A stretch of 64,000 nucleotides of DNA from Sipunculus nudus (taxonomy: Eukaryota; Annelida; Sipuncula; Golfingiida; Sipunculidae). Shown piece after piece: positions 18,041 through 30,940 of this stretch. Position numbers and translations under genes: made by a program. Numbering within the stretch: the stretch's first letter is position 1; each line of letters opens with the position of its first letter. Under the pieces are notes generated by a model that was not told the DNA's origin, ran no database searches, and saw only the letters and a program-made list of their open reading frames with translations. The stretch is from assembly GCA_026874595.1 (NCBI GenBank), contig CM049313.1, positions 21,813,508-21,877,507 of the forward strand, given 5' to 3'.

Positions 18041-18755
18041 CAAAGAAAGACCTTATATATGTTCCTGATGTTCATGACATCAGATATATACAAACAAATA
18101 ATTTGATTGTGATCGATTTGCGATTGACACCGGGAATGACAATGTACTTTCTATATCTAATAAAATAAAATAAATGAATGCCCAGCTTGTATACTTGTGT
18201 CAGGAAAAATTAGTATAATGTTGTATCATCCTCTCTATCTCTTTTGCTGTTATAATATGCCTGGTTAAAATAAGTTATTTTTCTAACTTAAATCTTAGCT
18301 GTACATCGTGACCAATATATAAAACATTCTTCAGCAACATATGGAGACAACCTAAAGTACACAGAATTCTGCATTCCTACCGAGGAATTTCAAGTTATCG
18401 CCGCCTAATGTTTTATAACTACAATACAATAGCAAACTCAGTGGTTTCTGTCCGGTTTATTCAAGCCACGTGCTAACTTGACTCTGAGGGAAAAGGTTAA
18501 TTATCGGCCCTTTAGGCTCTCAATTAGGCCTAACGCTTATAGTTATGCTAATTAGTATGATTACACCATAAAAACAACCACATGATGCTTTTTTATCATC
18601 AAACACTATTGATTCTTCAGCAATAAAGGCACGTCATTATTCACGGTTAAGGTGACTTTGTATCAGAAAACAGACTATTATAACTATATTCAGATATGAT
18701 GACTATGTATAATAAGCATATATTAACCCAATTATTTCCCTTACAATAACTGTAC
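18041..18755. other. Upstream region of the C1q gene
   Basis: AT-rich; no other gene. Candidate regulatory region for the C1q gene, but no specific site is supported. Confidence 0.4.
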
Positions 18756-18764
18756 TATAAAAAG
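18756..18764 (+). promoter_or_regulatory. TATA box of the C1q gene
   Basis: TATAAAAAG lies 107 bases upstream of the ATG at 18,871, predicting a start near 18,786 and a 5' UTR of about 85 bases. A possible splice acceptor just before 18,858 leaves room for a non-coding first exon instead. Confidence 0.55.
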
Positions 18765-18870
18765 ATGTCATAATTTGCTATGTATTATGAAAACATACTA
18801 TATTTAGTATTTCCCTTTAGTTTGTACTTGAAATAGTTTGATCTTTTTTAATCACAGACAATCAGATTCC

Positions 18871-20011
18871 ATGATGACGTCAGAGGTCATACTGATATTT
18901 GCTGTTCTATGCAACTACAATGCTGGCAGTCAAGTTCTTTCTGAAGGAGTACAGGTATATTATTAATACAGGACACTCAGATAATTGACAAAATATATAA
19001 TGCACTATATGACAGTAATTTCCTTATATCTAACTTCTGATGCAATAGTAAATTTATTTTGTCATTACCGCACATGGATAGTATCTTATTCACTGAAGTA
19101 TGCCAAATCTATCAAAATAGTGTAAATAAGTAAATCAAGAAATACTGATTATTATTATATTTTATTTTAGAAGAAAGTCTGGACATGTCAGTGATAGCAT
19201 TTTCGTTTTAGATGTCACAATAAATACGTATATATTGTACACATGTTTATATACTAACTCTTGACATTTTTTTTTACATTTTATTTCTTCAGACTCGGTA
19301 TGTGCGACAGCTTCCTGGGGGTAAGAAGTGTTTGCTGAAATCAACAATTAATCGTAATTAATGTCGCTGACATCGGGAAGGTTCGCGCTGATATTGAATT
19401 TGTATATCTTTAATTTGTCTCTTAGTCAACTGAGACAATAAAAAATCCGACCAGTCAATGGTATTCGAGGTTCTATATATAACGCCTTGAGAGTATGGTA
19501 AAAATTAACTTTATGATAGTTTTTATGTCATGAAAGTAGCTATGAAACTTTTCAATAATTGGTTATAGGCAAAGACAATCTGAAAATAAAATAAATGATA
19601 TATCTGTCATTTTCCACAGCTGTGGCATTCTACGTGGACTATGGTGGTCCAAAACTTGTCGGTTCCGTTGGACATGGTATGCGAGTTCCATATAACCATG
19701 TGAGTATTAACATCGGCGGTGGCTACAGTATCGGCCTTCATGCATTTGTTGCTCCAAGAGCTGGTTTGTACATGTTCAATGTTGACGGGTTATCGGCTAA
19801 TCCAGGTCCAGGATGCATTCAACTTCGACATAATAACGCTGTCGTTGCCTGGAGCCATACCCCTTCTCACTGGGATGCAATGACCATCAGCAGAATACTG
19901 ATCCTGAAGAGAGGAGACTCTGTCTATGTCGTAACCTGCCCTAATTATACATATTCCCTTCGCGCCGGTCATGTAAACTCTTTTACTGGATACTTTATCA
20001 GGGAAATGTAA
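18871..20011 (+). CDS. Secreted C1q-domain protein (complete, 3 exons, 167 aa)
   Basis: Exons 18,871-18,954, 19,293-19,320 and 19,620-20,011 join in phase (0, then 1) to 168 codons including TAA. All splice sites are AG/GT, and the 28-nt middle exon is required to make the C1q domain begin correctly at GAVAFYVDYGG. Residues 1 to about 20 (MMTSEVILIFAVLCNYNAGS) are a signal peptide, followed by an 18-residue linker and a globular C1q domain (residues 38-167). Family landmarks: VPYNHV, FVAPRAGLYMF in the C1q signature, GDSVYVV, and the closing SFTGYFI strand. There is no collagen stretch, so this is the 'secreted globular head' type that is abundant in bivalves, where such proteins act as extracellular lectin-like or immune recognition molecules. 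The ligand is unknown. It has its own TATA box and poly(A) signal and sits alone between transposon-rich stretches. Confidence 0.92.
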
Positions 20012-20139
20012 TGCTTACTTAAGTTGAGCGAATGACACGGGCTTATGTGCTCACATTTATCACTTTATTTTCAAATATTCCCACTTTAACATAACAATGT
20101 TGTATGCACTTTGAATGATATGTTGTTTCATTTCTCCAA

Positions 20140-20145
20140 ATAAAA
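20140..20145 (+). promoter_or_regulatory. Poly(A) signal of the C1q gene
   Basis: AATAAA lies 129 bases after the TAA stop, followed by T/GT-rich sequence. Confidence 0.7.
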
Positions 20146-20831
20146 CCTTGCTCCACTTGAACATCAATATTTCTCATTGTTTTTATTAAAATCTTGCGCT
20201 AGTATATTAATTTTTTTATATCAATTAAAGAATATCTGATATGAAGATAGTGACATAGTGTCATAACGGAAACTGTAAACCAGCAAAGATATATGGATTA
20301 TCAGGTTAGGTTTAGTAGGGCTCATAACAATAAGTGCTGGTTGCGGTGTTAGTATGTGTTAAGAAGCCAAAGGATACCGTTAGTTGTTGGTAAGAGGCTA
20401 CCTGTCTCTTCTGTCCCCATCAGCCAACCACTCGTGTAATTCCGGCGAAAAAAAAATGTCATTGGTAAATTAAGAGTCAGGCTCCCCTGTCGGAATTGCC
20501 AAGATAAGTTATCTAGGTTAAAAAGGAGGGCTGTTACAATGCATTGAATATTCGATGCATTGAAACGAAACCAGTCATTAATCGATATTCGATCGGGCAC
20601 GAAATAATCGAATAATTTCAATTATTGTATTTTCAATCATTTTCATACCTTTTTGGTCACCAGCTTTTATCAAGGAACAGATAAACAGCACACCTAATGA
20701 CGTATTTTTGTTATTTAACAAAGAAAGTCACCTTATATCCTTCATAAGATGTTAGCACGATAATGGATTAGAATATTCAACTATTACTTGTTCTGCATAA
20801 ATCTCTTGTACATGATACTTTTAATCTTATA

Positions 20832-22354
20832 CAGGGTTGGGAAAAGGCCGACTTTTTCTGAATTTTGTCATGCTAGTGGCATTTTATTGGATTTCCAGGA
20901 ATTTTCGGCATAATATGGAATTTTCTGGTATTACCTGGCATAATCAGGCTAAATCTCAGCTTTTATTTTAATTTTGTACAAAAATGACAACATACTTATT
21001 TTGCATCCCAGTTTCATAGTTTAAATTGCCCTTACCCTTCATAGCTTGAGGTCAAAGGGCCTTTAGTTTGAATTATTCTCACAAACCATGGGCTGCATAC
21101 CCCACTGATCACTTCAAAATTTGATGTCAAAGGACCTTTGGGACCGCCTACCACCTTGACAGGAGAGACTGTTATAACTAGAATATCAGCAGAAGCTGAC
21201 AAAAACCCTCAGCCAAAAGAACAGTGCTTATAGGTGGTAACAGTAACAAGTATAACATATTTGTTATCTAATGGATGTATATCTGTAGATGTCTCAGTTA
21301 TAAATTTAAACTGGAGAGGTATGTACCATGTTTCAATACAATCCACCAAATGCTTTTAGAAGATAAACTGCTCACAAGGCCAAAGTTAAAAAATCCGGTA
21401 AAAAATCAATTAAAAACTAGGAATTGTAGGTGGGGCCCCCAAACTTTGGCGCGAAATACAGATCATCAGTCCAAATGAACATAGAAAGTTTTGTGAAAAT
21501 CCACCCAATGGTTCCTGAGAATTACGCCTCTAAATGTTTTTCTATAATCAGCTCTAAAACGTAGATAATAGGTCAAGGTCACCCATCTTCGAACTTGACC
21601 GAGATTTTGTCGATATACATCTTCACCGAAGAAAAAAATTCCTACGGTGAATACTTTTAGAGATATACCGCTCACAAGGTAAAAGTTAACGGACGCCGGA
21701 CGGACGGACGGACGGACGGACAGCTTGGGTGATGACAATAGCCCATCAGCCTCCCAGGATAAAAAGCATTAAGCCCACTGTCTGGTGGTTGTGTGTTGAA
21801 AAAACAGGAAAAGTTTGTCCTTTTTTGTGTCAGATAGCTAAGACACTGTTTAAATGCCTGTCAGTTCAGCCTACTTTGAAATGGTATTTTCTGACTTTGG
21901 ATATCAACAATCAAAGCTGCAGAACAGATTAGACATCCAGAAGGCAGCCAATATAGTTACCTGTTACAGATTCCTTAGAGGAAGTCATGAGATAGATTGG
22001 TAAAGCTCCTTATTTAATATGAGAAGTATTCTTGACTTCAAAATGGTTGGCATCAGTTAGGATATAAGCAACTGATGTATTTTTTTTGCAGGTGATTACT
22101 TGATCACTTGGTGTGTTTTGTGGGTTACCAAATTCAACATTCAATGCATAACATTCAATATACATTTAAGATAGGTAGTATTATTTTTATGCATGGCACA
22201 ATAAAAACTCACCCGTTTCTGTTTTATTTTGGACCTACCTTCACAATTTCATAGATTTTGCAAGAAATTTCCAGAAAATATCATTTTTAGAGAATTTTCC
22301 ATGTCGGAAAATTCCACTAAAATATTCCTTGTGAGAAAATTCCGCCCAACCCTG
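20832..22354. mobile_element. hAT-like non-autonomous DNA transposon (1.5 kb)
   Basis: Terminal inverted repeats CAGGGTTGGG at 20,832 and CCCAACCCTG ending at 22,354 are flanked by an 8-bp target duplication with one mismatch (ATCTTATA / ATCATATA). Subterminal AGGAATTTTC/GGAAAATTCC-type inversions support the pairing. TIRs beginning CAG and 8-bp duplications are typical of the hAT superfamily. No transposase was seen. A family C repeat (21,178-21,765) lies inside. Confidence 0.75.
21178..21765 (+). repeat. Family C repeat, copy 2 (inside the hAT-like element)
   Basis: Closely matches 835-1,514, including CACCCATCTTCGAACTTGAC, CGCTCACAAGGTAAAAGTTA, a GACGGACGGACGGACGGAC tract and AGCCCATCAGCCT. 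Confidence 0.7.
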
Positions 22355-22432
22355 ATCATATAGCATCATATGGGATGACACGTTTAGTAGATAAACGTCT
22401 GTGACAGAATCACAGAGTGTATACACTGATCG

Positions 22433-22620
22433 AATCGAGAATTGAAAGGAAAAGCAATAATCGATAATCAAATTGAATCGATAATCAAATTGAATCGATA
22501 CGTTCTCTAGATAAAAAAATGTAGGGCTGTAAAAATGCATCGTATGATCGATGCATTAATGATTTATGCATTTATGACTGGTTTCGATTCAATGCATCGA
22601 ATGAAACATTGATAACACTG
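22433..22620. repeat. CGAT/ATGCAT-rich repeat, also at 20,523-20,625
   Basis: Both stretches hold AGGGCTGT..AATGCAT, ATGCATTGAA-like and ATAATCGA blocks. They flank the hAT-like element on either side, so they may be one older repeat. Confidence 0.45.
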
Positions 22621-22636
22621 TAAAAGCACCCAGAAA

Positions 22637-22893
22637 GCGCAAACCTCCGCCAAGGCAGCCCATTACTCCCATATGGCATTGTCCCAAAAGCAGCATTTTT
22701 CCTGTAAAAATCCTGAAAATCCCCCAAATTTAATCATTTGTTCCTTGTATCATTGCCGAGGTAACCTGACAATTTCATCAAATTATATTGAAATGATGAA
22801 TGTGTATTATTGATAGTATACAAACAAACCAATCAACGTCGGTAAAAACATAACTCCCGCCCCTTGACAGTTGTAAGAAGACATATTTTGATG
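22637..22893. mobile_element. MITE with ACCTCCRCCAAGG ends (copy 2, degraded)
   Basis: Shares the left end AACCTCCGCCAAGGCAGC and the interior CCATATGGCAT with copy 1 at 30,010. Its right end (CCGCCCCTTGACAG) is decayed. Confidence 0.5.
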
Positions 22894-23512
22894 TATTGAT
22901 GTCTTTGGAGTGAAAAGACGGCATGGTCCAAAGATTTGTGATTTGCGAGAACAGAACATGGCTAACGATATACTGGTACTGTTCATAGTATATTAAAGAA
23001 CGACAGGGAGATGAATTCTCACTTCAACAACTTCAAGTTGAGGTCCTAATAAACTAATAAACGGTTAAAGCCAAAATTTTTATGCAGACTATTACGTTTC
23101 CAGTTGAAGAAAGTGACATACATGAGTCCTCTAAGCCCAAACGAAGGCTGAAAATCCAAATTTGTAGCGTCCTTGACAACCAGCTGTTAGAACCCGAACG
23201 AAACAGTTTTGTTTTACTTTTTCAAGGACATCTGACAGTTCTGTAGCATATCGACCATTTTGAAGCATCCAACAACGGTGCAGGAAAGCTAGGTGCAAGT
23301 TTTGGCGAAAATTCAACTTGAAGATGTTAATTTCAATGAATATATTTTCCATGAATATAAATATCGAAAGATTCTGACTGTAATTCAATGAAGATCTCAT
23401 CTTGTTCCAACATTAGACAACTTTATTACATGGGCCTAGAACTGGCAGATTTGATTTTAGCTAATAATATGTAAAGAAGGTCAGGTTTAGAATCTGCATA
23501 TCGACTTGCTGT

Positions 23513-23708
23513 GTGTAATATGGACCAGGCTCTATGGTGTAATAATGACCGTGGTCCAAATTACACAAAGGTGGTTCTTTTTACACATCAAAGGAAAATT
23601 TCCTTCAATTTACTTCTTTCTTCTAGATTACATTGATATTGACTTTAGGGCCGGGTGTTTCCATGTGCATGTATATGTGTATATTCGTTAAAAATCACGC
23701 ATATGATG

Positions 23709-23792
<84 letters not shown>

Positions 23793-24463
23793 GCACATAT
23801 GGGGTTTATACGGGGAGGGGGTAGTCTATTATAGTCCTGTACAGGAGAATATACTTATTGCACACACAATAAATAAGAAAACATGTTAGGGCGTTTATGT
23901 AATGTGCATGATCTTCTTCATGCATATATAGGTAAATAAAAGTGTAAAAATTACATTTCCGTTTTTTTAAGTGGATTTTAACTTGAAATGAAAATGTTGA
24001 GGTGACTGCAGTGTTATGTTCGGTCATGTTTAATTGTTTGCCTCCAAGCTAAATTTACAGTTTATATTATCGACGATATGTGTTTTATACTCTTTTTCTT
24101 TCATGACAAATTGGAAAACATGTTTGGCTTTTATGCTTAGATACATGTTCTTCTTCATTATTGGTCACATAAGAGTATAAAATAATATTTAGCTTTTGAA
24201 GTGGGTATCAACTTTATGTGAATCTGTTGAGGTTATGGTCCAAATTACACTTTTGGGTGGTCCATATTACATTCAGAGTGTGTAATATGGACCAGAATTA
24301 ATTATTTTTGTCACGGACTTTAAAGTCTGTAATTTTAATTTTGCAAGTATACTTTCATAGTAAAGTGTTCTTGTACCAGGTTCCTCAATAAACAATGATT
24401 TTAAAATTTTTATATGTTTAATATCAAGTTTCGATGATTTTCGTTAAATGGTCCAAATTACAC
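23513..24463. repeat. Six copies of a 15-bp motif in both orientations
   Basis: GTGTAATATGGACCA at 23,513 and 24,280, and its near inverse TGGTCCAAATTACAC at 23,552, 24,236 and 24,449, plus TGGTCCATATTACA at 24,258. The interval also holds the (TA)n at 23,710. No coding content. Confidence 0.65.
23710..23791. repeat. (TA)n microsatellite
   Basis: About 40 TA dinucleotides with one interruption. Confidence 0.95.
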
Positions 24464-26392
24464 GGATTTCCCCTACCTGCAAATATGAATTTAATTTATT
24501 CTTGCATATCAATATTATTATGCACAACAGATTCTTAAAATTTTAAAGGTAGAACTTGATACCTACTACAACCAGTTATCAGGACATTAAGATATAATTA
24601 GACCATGTTATGTTTAACTTTATGCTGTTTTACTTAACTTAAGAAATGTCCGTTGCATCACTTATTTTTTATGTATGGGCTAATTTATGCCTGGCTGTAT
24701 TAAATGTCACGTGCATTAAATGTTTTGGCATCCTTCTGTCTCGTTGCAAAACAAGATATGACCACATATGTATTGACTATTATTTTTGTAAGATGATGTT
24801 TACAAAGCAGTTGAACGAATATGAAAATTACTGTAATACTCAGCAAGAAAATAATAAAATCATTGATAACATGTGCGTGCGTTTGAAAGGTGTCACTCGT
24901 CTACCAGCAGGTCGCGTTGAAACAATGGGATTTCCAGGACTTAAGCTGGTCTTTGCTAAAACAGTGTAACTGTAAAACATACTGAGATCTCGGTCTTACC
25001 GAAATCTTGCCCTATCTCCAATGGGTGGCTTAAGTCATACACATTCCGATTGCTACAGGGCGAAGGACTATAAACACAACGAAAAACAACCATGTAATAC
25101 GTTGATTTAGTGACACCTCTTAGGGAAGTGGCGCGCACACTTGGAGTGACGTCATTTTCCTCTGTGAAGTAACAACTTTTACTCCAAAGAAGGCCATATC
25201 GTCACATCCCCATAAAACACGAGAGCTCATTTCGAGGTTATTTACGCATGGAACACCCCGCCCCTTAATCCGGCAGCTACTGGACTCATCCTTGTTAAAG
25301 CGTCTTAAGTTTTTTTTTTTTTTTTTTTTTTAGGGGGGGGGGGGGATGGATGTGCTTTGTTAGCACACATATCCTTTTAGAAAAATAAAAATAAATTGGT
25401 TGGCTCACTGTCAGCCTTGGGCAATTTGATCTTATTAGCATATATCAAAATGGCCGCCAAAATAACGCAACACAAGAATACAACACAATTACCTTAATTT
25501 TGACATAGATGGTCTTCCAGTACATGGATATTAGGGTATTATGATCCGTAGAATTCGTTTTCATATTTTCGTACCCATAATGGTCACAATTTTTACGATG
25601 GCTACCTAACATATAAAAAGTTTAACTTTTTAACAGAGCTGCATGTTTCCTTGGATTTTGCATATCATTTTCCATGAGTTGTTATATTAAATAATTGGTG
25701 ATCAGCAATATAAAAATAACTGCCGATACTTTCATTTCTGGTTTATAAAGTCCATTCATACAAGCGAACAGTTATCAAATAAAAAAGAGGTGCTTACACC
25801 ATTTTTTTATTTATATCATTTAAGTACAGGTGATTTGATCTTCACACGCTTGTTACCTCATAATTGTCATATCCATTTGTTGTATGGTGTTTTTATTTTA
25901 ATGGAGTGAATGGCAGTGCACTACGAGGGCACTCTGGTGTCTTCACTGCTGTGAAACCCTGCATGAGGTTCAGTGTCAGCTGAAATATACAGTGTCCCAA
26001 ATGTTATCTAGTTTACCCAAATCAATTTGTATAACCGTCCCTGAACAGACAGGGTGTGCCAACGCGGGACAGCCGAGCCAAGAATGAAGAGGCTTAGTTT
26101 CTTCGTATATGGTGTACAGATGGGGACTTAAATGGCACTGGATGTATCATAATGACATTGATATTGCCATTGACAAGATTAGCAAAAAAGATATGTAAAG
26201 AGGTCCGTGAAATAACATTTGATAAATCAATTATAATGCCAGGACTAATCATGACATTGCCTCTGGATATATGAGCAGCACAGCTCAAGCCCTACGTGCT
26301 CGTCTTTCACCGTAATTTGATAACAGCCTACCGGCCCTTTTGATAGGTAACATTATAGCATCGGTAATAACAAACAATCCAACCCAATGCAG

Positions 26393-28930
26393 GTAAGCTT
26401 AGCTGTGTTTCTAAGAGATTCAAAAGAAGTAGTCAAGACTATGAATGACTTTGGGGTAACATGTAGTTATGATGAGTTACTGAGATTCAAAAAGCTGCCT
26501 TAATGAATAGCAAATTCAACGCGATTTCAAGTTCGGAAGATGGACTAATACAAATTGTAGCAGACAATATTGATGCTGACGTATCGTCTCAGAATGGTAG
26601 GTTTTCAACCCATTCCTTAGATGTCCTCAGGACCCTACTTGATAGTTCTGAACATGAACAAGAGCAGTGTATACAACGCCAGAAAAAGACGGACATGTCT
26701 CAAGAAATAGAGTATGATCATGACATTGTCAGGTATAATGGTTCTGAGAAGCCAATTCTGCCCTCTGAATTTGGGAAAAGAGAAATACCTACCCTGAGAC
26801 TCTTAAGAGTTTCATGGCGGAAGGCTTATGAAACAGGTTTTGCTTCCCTGTCAGATAAGGTAACATTTGAAGATTGTCCGTTCAATGGATATAATAACCA
26901 TCTGTGTCGTGAGCAAAGTCAGTCCCCTCATTCAAGAACGAAACCCGTTTATCTACCATGGATAGATATGCCGCCAGAAGAACCTGACACTATTATGACT
27001 GCTATGAAAAAGCTCAGTAATTAACCAGAGAAACTGGTCAAACATTCACTGTGTTTACAGCAGATCAACAGCTCTACAGGGTTGCGGTACGAGTACAGTG
27101 GACATACTCATCTACGTGTCCAGAGCTGATACTGAGATTAGGTCGAATGCACCTACTAGTGAACTGTGAAGGTGAAGTAGGATCCCTGATGGCCGAGTCT
27201 GGACTCGCAGCTATTCTTGGGTCTGTTTATGGCAATGTGGCTCAAATGCTCACTGGTAAAAAGTTCCCACTGAACGCAAGAGCTATGCGAATGCCAACCG
27301 TAGAGTTGCTACGAGACACTATTAGTAAAGGTAATATACAGCGTCACGAGGATCTCATGGCATAATTGCACAAACTGGCAAATAAAAGTCGCTTTACAAA
27401 GATGTGGGTAGATGCGTTTATAAAACCAGTATTACTCATGATGCTCTATGCAAGGGTTGAGAGAGCAGGTGATTTGCCCCTCCATCTACAAGCAGTCAAG
27501 CTGATGATGCCCTACTTCTTCGCATCTGGGCACGTCAGTTATGCTAGGTATTGCCTCTACTACCAAAGAAGGAAGGATATCCTGCCACAGAAAGTCTCGA
27601 AACACTTCATGAATGGTTCCCATGTTATGAGACACATGACTGGTTTAAGAAATGGAATCTGGAGTGATATGTATATTGAGACAATATTTATGCGATACGG
27701 GCATGGGAAAACTGGCATAATAGGCATTACAACGAAACCAAAACCACTGAAAATCTAGTCTGCATTCTTGTGGCCATATAGTACACGATGTCACTAGCAT
27801 GAGAGACAGTGACGGGTCAAAGAGCTAAAAGGCAACCCTCAAAGAAGAGGGTTAAGCCAGGATTGATGCTAAAAATCTATGGCAGAATCGGGCTCCGAAG
27901 AAAACTGGATATCAGCATACAACCTCTAGCACCAGGCCAACACCCCTGGGATACATTTATCAATGTAGTTACTGGAAGAATGAGTCCATCATCAGTAAAT
28001 GTTGATAGGGTAATAGATATTGACACCAGACAAATGAATAAATTTGAAAGCAAATTGCCCAGTGGCTTCAATGATACAATTAAGAATAAAATTGAAACTT
28101 TGGCTGTCACAAAGAAGTCAATCAGAATCGGTGAACATAAGGTTTATGATACCAACATGATTTTATTCCCGGTTGATAGGACTACAAGCTAGTTCCAGGG
28201 ATATAGATATCAAACAGGTTCTCTCGTGCGAGATGTCACCAGTTGCCGCTGCACTCTTCACTGAATCTGGAGATCTAAGAAACTCTTAATCAAAGTCGGC
28301 CTTGTAGAACCAAAAAAATAAAAAAATAGACATATCGCACAGACAGTTGACTGAGAATACAGTATGCACAGTCATTGACTGTTTTGCCCTTCTATGGATT
28401 CCCCATTGACCAGCATCAACTTCAACCAAACAGTACTTGATTATGTTGATAAATTCAAAAGTCATCTTAAAGAGAGCCGAAAGACGGGAGATGTGTTTTT
28501 GATCTTTTACAGATATGAAGACTTGAGTACAAAATTTACTACAAGGTCATATAGTGAGAAAGATGGCTGCCAAATATTTAAGTTAAGTTTCTCTGCCCCC
28601 CCCCCCCCCCCCCAGAAGATGTTTCTTTCAGTGACAGAAAGCAAGGAGAAGCTGATCAGTATCACTTGCAACAACATTCTAAATGAAAGAGACTTTATTC
28701 AGAAGAATACTATAAAGCATACACCTACGATAACAGGTCAGGACAAAACCCTGTAGAGACAAGTCGCGGTGTTACCTTTGTAGAAAGAACAGATTTAGCA
28801 ACCACTAATGAAGAAGCTGACAACAGCATTGTACACCAAGCTATAGTAGCAGCTGTTGATCAGCAGAAATCTGTCACTTACGCTCTGAACACAGAGCGTG
28901 ACCTCCTGGTGACCTTCCACTCACACGCTG
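26393..28930 (+). pseudogene. Decayed copy of a multicopy uncharacterised invertebrate gene (probable mobile-element gene)
   Basis: One ancestral reading frame can be followed across several shifted segments: 26,393-26,485, 26,488-27,021, 27,030-27,758, 27,809-28,191, about 28,170-28,270, 28,394-28,756 and 28,757-28,987. There are frame changes between most segments and an in-frame TAA at 27,363. Blocks such as GLIQIVADNIDADVSSQNG, FTADQQLYRVAV, MHLLVNCEGEVGSLMAESGL, KMWVDAFIKPV, MMPYFFASGHVSYARY, GIWSDMYIETIFMRYGHG and EEADNSIVHQ are those of large unnamed proteins that I recall as present in many near-identical copies in corals, molluscs and other aquatic invertebrates. Their function is unknown; copy number suggests a selfish element. 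The N-terminal part is missing. A run of 16 C's at about 28,598 disrupts one segment. No terminal repeats were recognised around it. Confidence 0.7.
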
Positions 28931-28989
28931 TGAGAAAGAGCAGAATTCTTCAGGTTTGCCAAGGTGCCAAACATCAAGTCAGTTTGCGC

Positions 28990-30009
28990 TGGATAACTAA
29001 AATCTGATTGGCTCTGTGTTTAAACAAATCTGCAGAACTGGTAGAAGTAATCTCATTGGCTTAGTGTGTAACAAACATGGCTGCGCCTGTGGCGAGCTCG
29101 TGTTGCACGGAAAGGAAGGAAACATGCAAACGGGGGGGGGGGGGGGTACCTGACTTCAGTCCACACCAGCAAGTCAGTATGGAGACTGTGTTAAAAATTG
29201 ACGATTACATCGTGCTTATTCCAAGGGGGGGGAGTCTGTACTGCTAAGCGCTTTCCACATATTACTTAGGAAAATGGTTCGTTAATCTAATTATAGACAC
29301 GTAATTAGAGGTATCTGACAAACCATACGCATATGTTGAATCATAGTGTGCACAACTAGTCATTGAAGATAATGAACTGATATATGAAACTCATACCATG
29401 CGTATGTAAGACCACCAGACCCATCACATACTACACTCATATGTTATTTGGTCGTTTGCATGATGGGTCTCGTACGTCGAGTGCACGTGTGCAGACTTCG
29501 TGGTACATCAAGTTCAAAGCTATGCATGGGTAAGAACCAGTAATTTCTTAAATTTTCGTTTTTAACAAGAGACATTTCCATATTAATATATGATAGGATT
29601 GTAACAGCAAACTACACCATTACTGGAATGATTAGTTATAAACGTTCTACGGTATATATATACGTGTATTCAATCCGATATTATGAGGTTTTCCCATTGA
29701 AATGTTACATAAGAATGACGAGTCTTAATTGTCCATGCCCCGAAATTCCTGTTTTGTTAATTAAGTTTCCCATTTATTGATGGATCATAAATACATCTTG
29801 TTGGAGCTACACAAACACACCAAGATTTGTTCAAACCGAGCTACTTACACTGCCATAATGGTTAGTACAATCATGGCCTTATTTACAGTATGGTGCATCA
29901 CTGTTGCATCTCATCAGAGATTTTGGCTTTCAGCCAATTAACGTCTGAACACCAGCTGCATTACAGGAGCATCGCTGATGATTCTCAGCTGACAACTTGA
30001 AGAGAGAGC
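28990..30009. other. Intergenic, G-run sequence, nothing recognised
   Basis: G runs at about 29,133 and 29,225; no gene signal. Confidence 0.45.
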
Positions 30010-30276
30010 GCAGACCTCCACCAAGGCAGCTTATTACCCCCATATGGCATCGTCAGAAATGCAGTATTTTTCCTTTTAAAAATCCTGGGTCAAGATAATG
30101 ATCCGGATCAACACAAAAAAATTAACCAATTGTTTGTTTTAATCATTCCAAAGCTAAAAATCTCATCAAAATCCATTATTGACGCTTTGAGTAATGTTGC
30201 TAATAAGCAAACGGACTGACAAACAAGCCAATCAGAAAAACATACCCCCCCCCCCCCCGCTCCCTTGGCGGAGGTA
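30010..30276. mobile_element. MITE with ACCTCCRCCAAGG ends (copy 1)
   Basis: Left end GCAGACCTCCACCAAGGCAG and right end CCCTTGGCGGAGGTAAT are inverted repeats around a 230-bp AT-rich interior with a C14 run. The second copy is at 22,637-22,893. Confidence 0.6.
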
Positions 30277-30940
30277 ATAATTTTTTTTCCAACACACTCT
30301 GTAAACTGGCTTAGCCCAGTCAATGTACCTACAAGCAGGTTGAAATTTTCTAGCTGGTTATCACCTGTCACCTCAAGAGAGTACCTTGAACGCATGCAGC
30401 GCCCACTGGGCCATGTAAGCATCTAGCATGGACTAGGTCATGACTGTTGATATAATCTTTATTTATTTTAAATGGATTGCATAAATAGCTATATCACCAA
30501 TATGAGGTACTCTCCATGGCTCGGATAGCGACACTCGGTAGTCTTAAGGGGTGGAGTAAACCGAAGGACCCCCGAAAACCACCGATCCGAAATGATTTAC
30601 TAATTTAAGCAACTTTACCAAAGTATAATGTTCATAAAATTGTGGAAAACGTATTTGTTCAAACAATTTTACAAGAATTCGGTGTCCTAACGTTTTAAAC
30701 GTTCCTTGCATTCGAGCAAACCCTAATCTTATGGCTTGTTTCAACAAAGCGCGTGTTCCTCGTGTATTTGGGTCCCCAGGAACAATAAGATCAAGTGCCA
30801 GCCATTCACTTCCTGTCTCACTTGCACGAACAGATCGTTGACTCAGCTTTGCAAACAATGCCACCAAGTCCACTCCAATAACATTCACCTGAGGATCGGG
30901 TTTTATCCCGTGAGCCTGTCATAAATTTACAGATTTGCCC
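30277..30940. other. Intergenic, nothing firmly recognised
   Basis: A minus-strand open frame of 114 codons (30,544-30,888) shows no domain I know; its end overlaps the module shared with 53,553-53,611, so it is probably repeat-derived. Confidence 0.4.

Larger units (their letters stand above)
22894..26392. other. Intergenic, apart from the motif cluster at 23,513-24,463
   Basis: The 107-codon frame at 24,646-24,969 has no recognised domain. There is a T21-G14 homopolymer junction at about 25,312-25,347. Confidence 0.5.

Noticed and set aside
24646-24969. 107-codon frame as a gene
   Set aside because: No recognisable domain, promoter, poly(A) signal or splice-consistent neighbour; length is within chance for AT-rich DNA.
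30544-30888. 114-codon minus-strand frame as a gene
   Set aside because: No domain recognised; it overlaps a module repeated elsewhere in the window.
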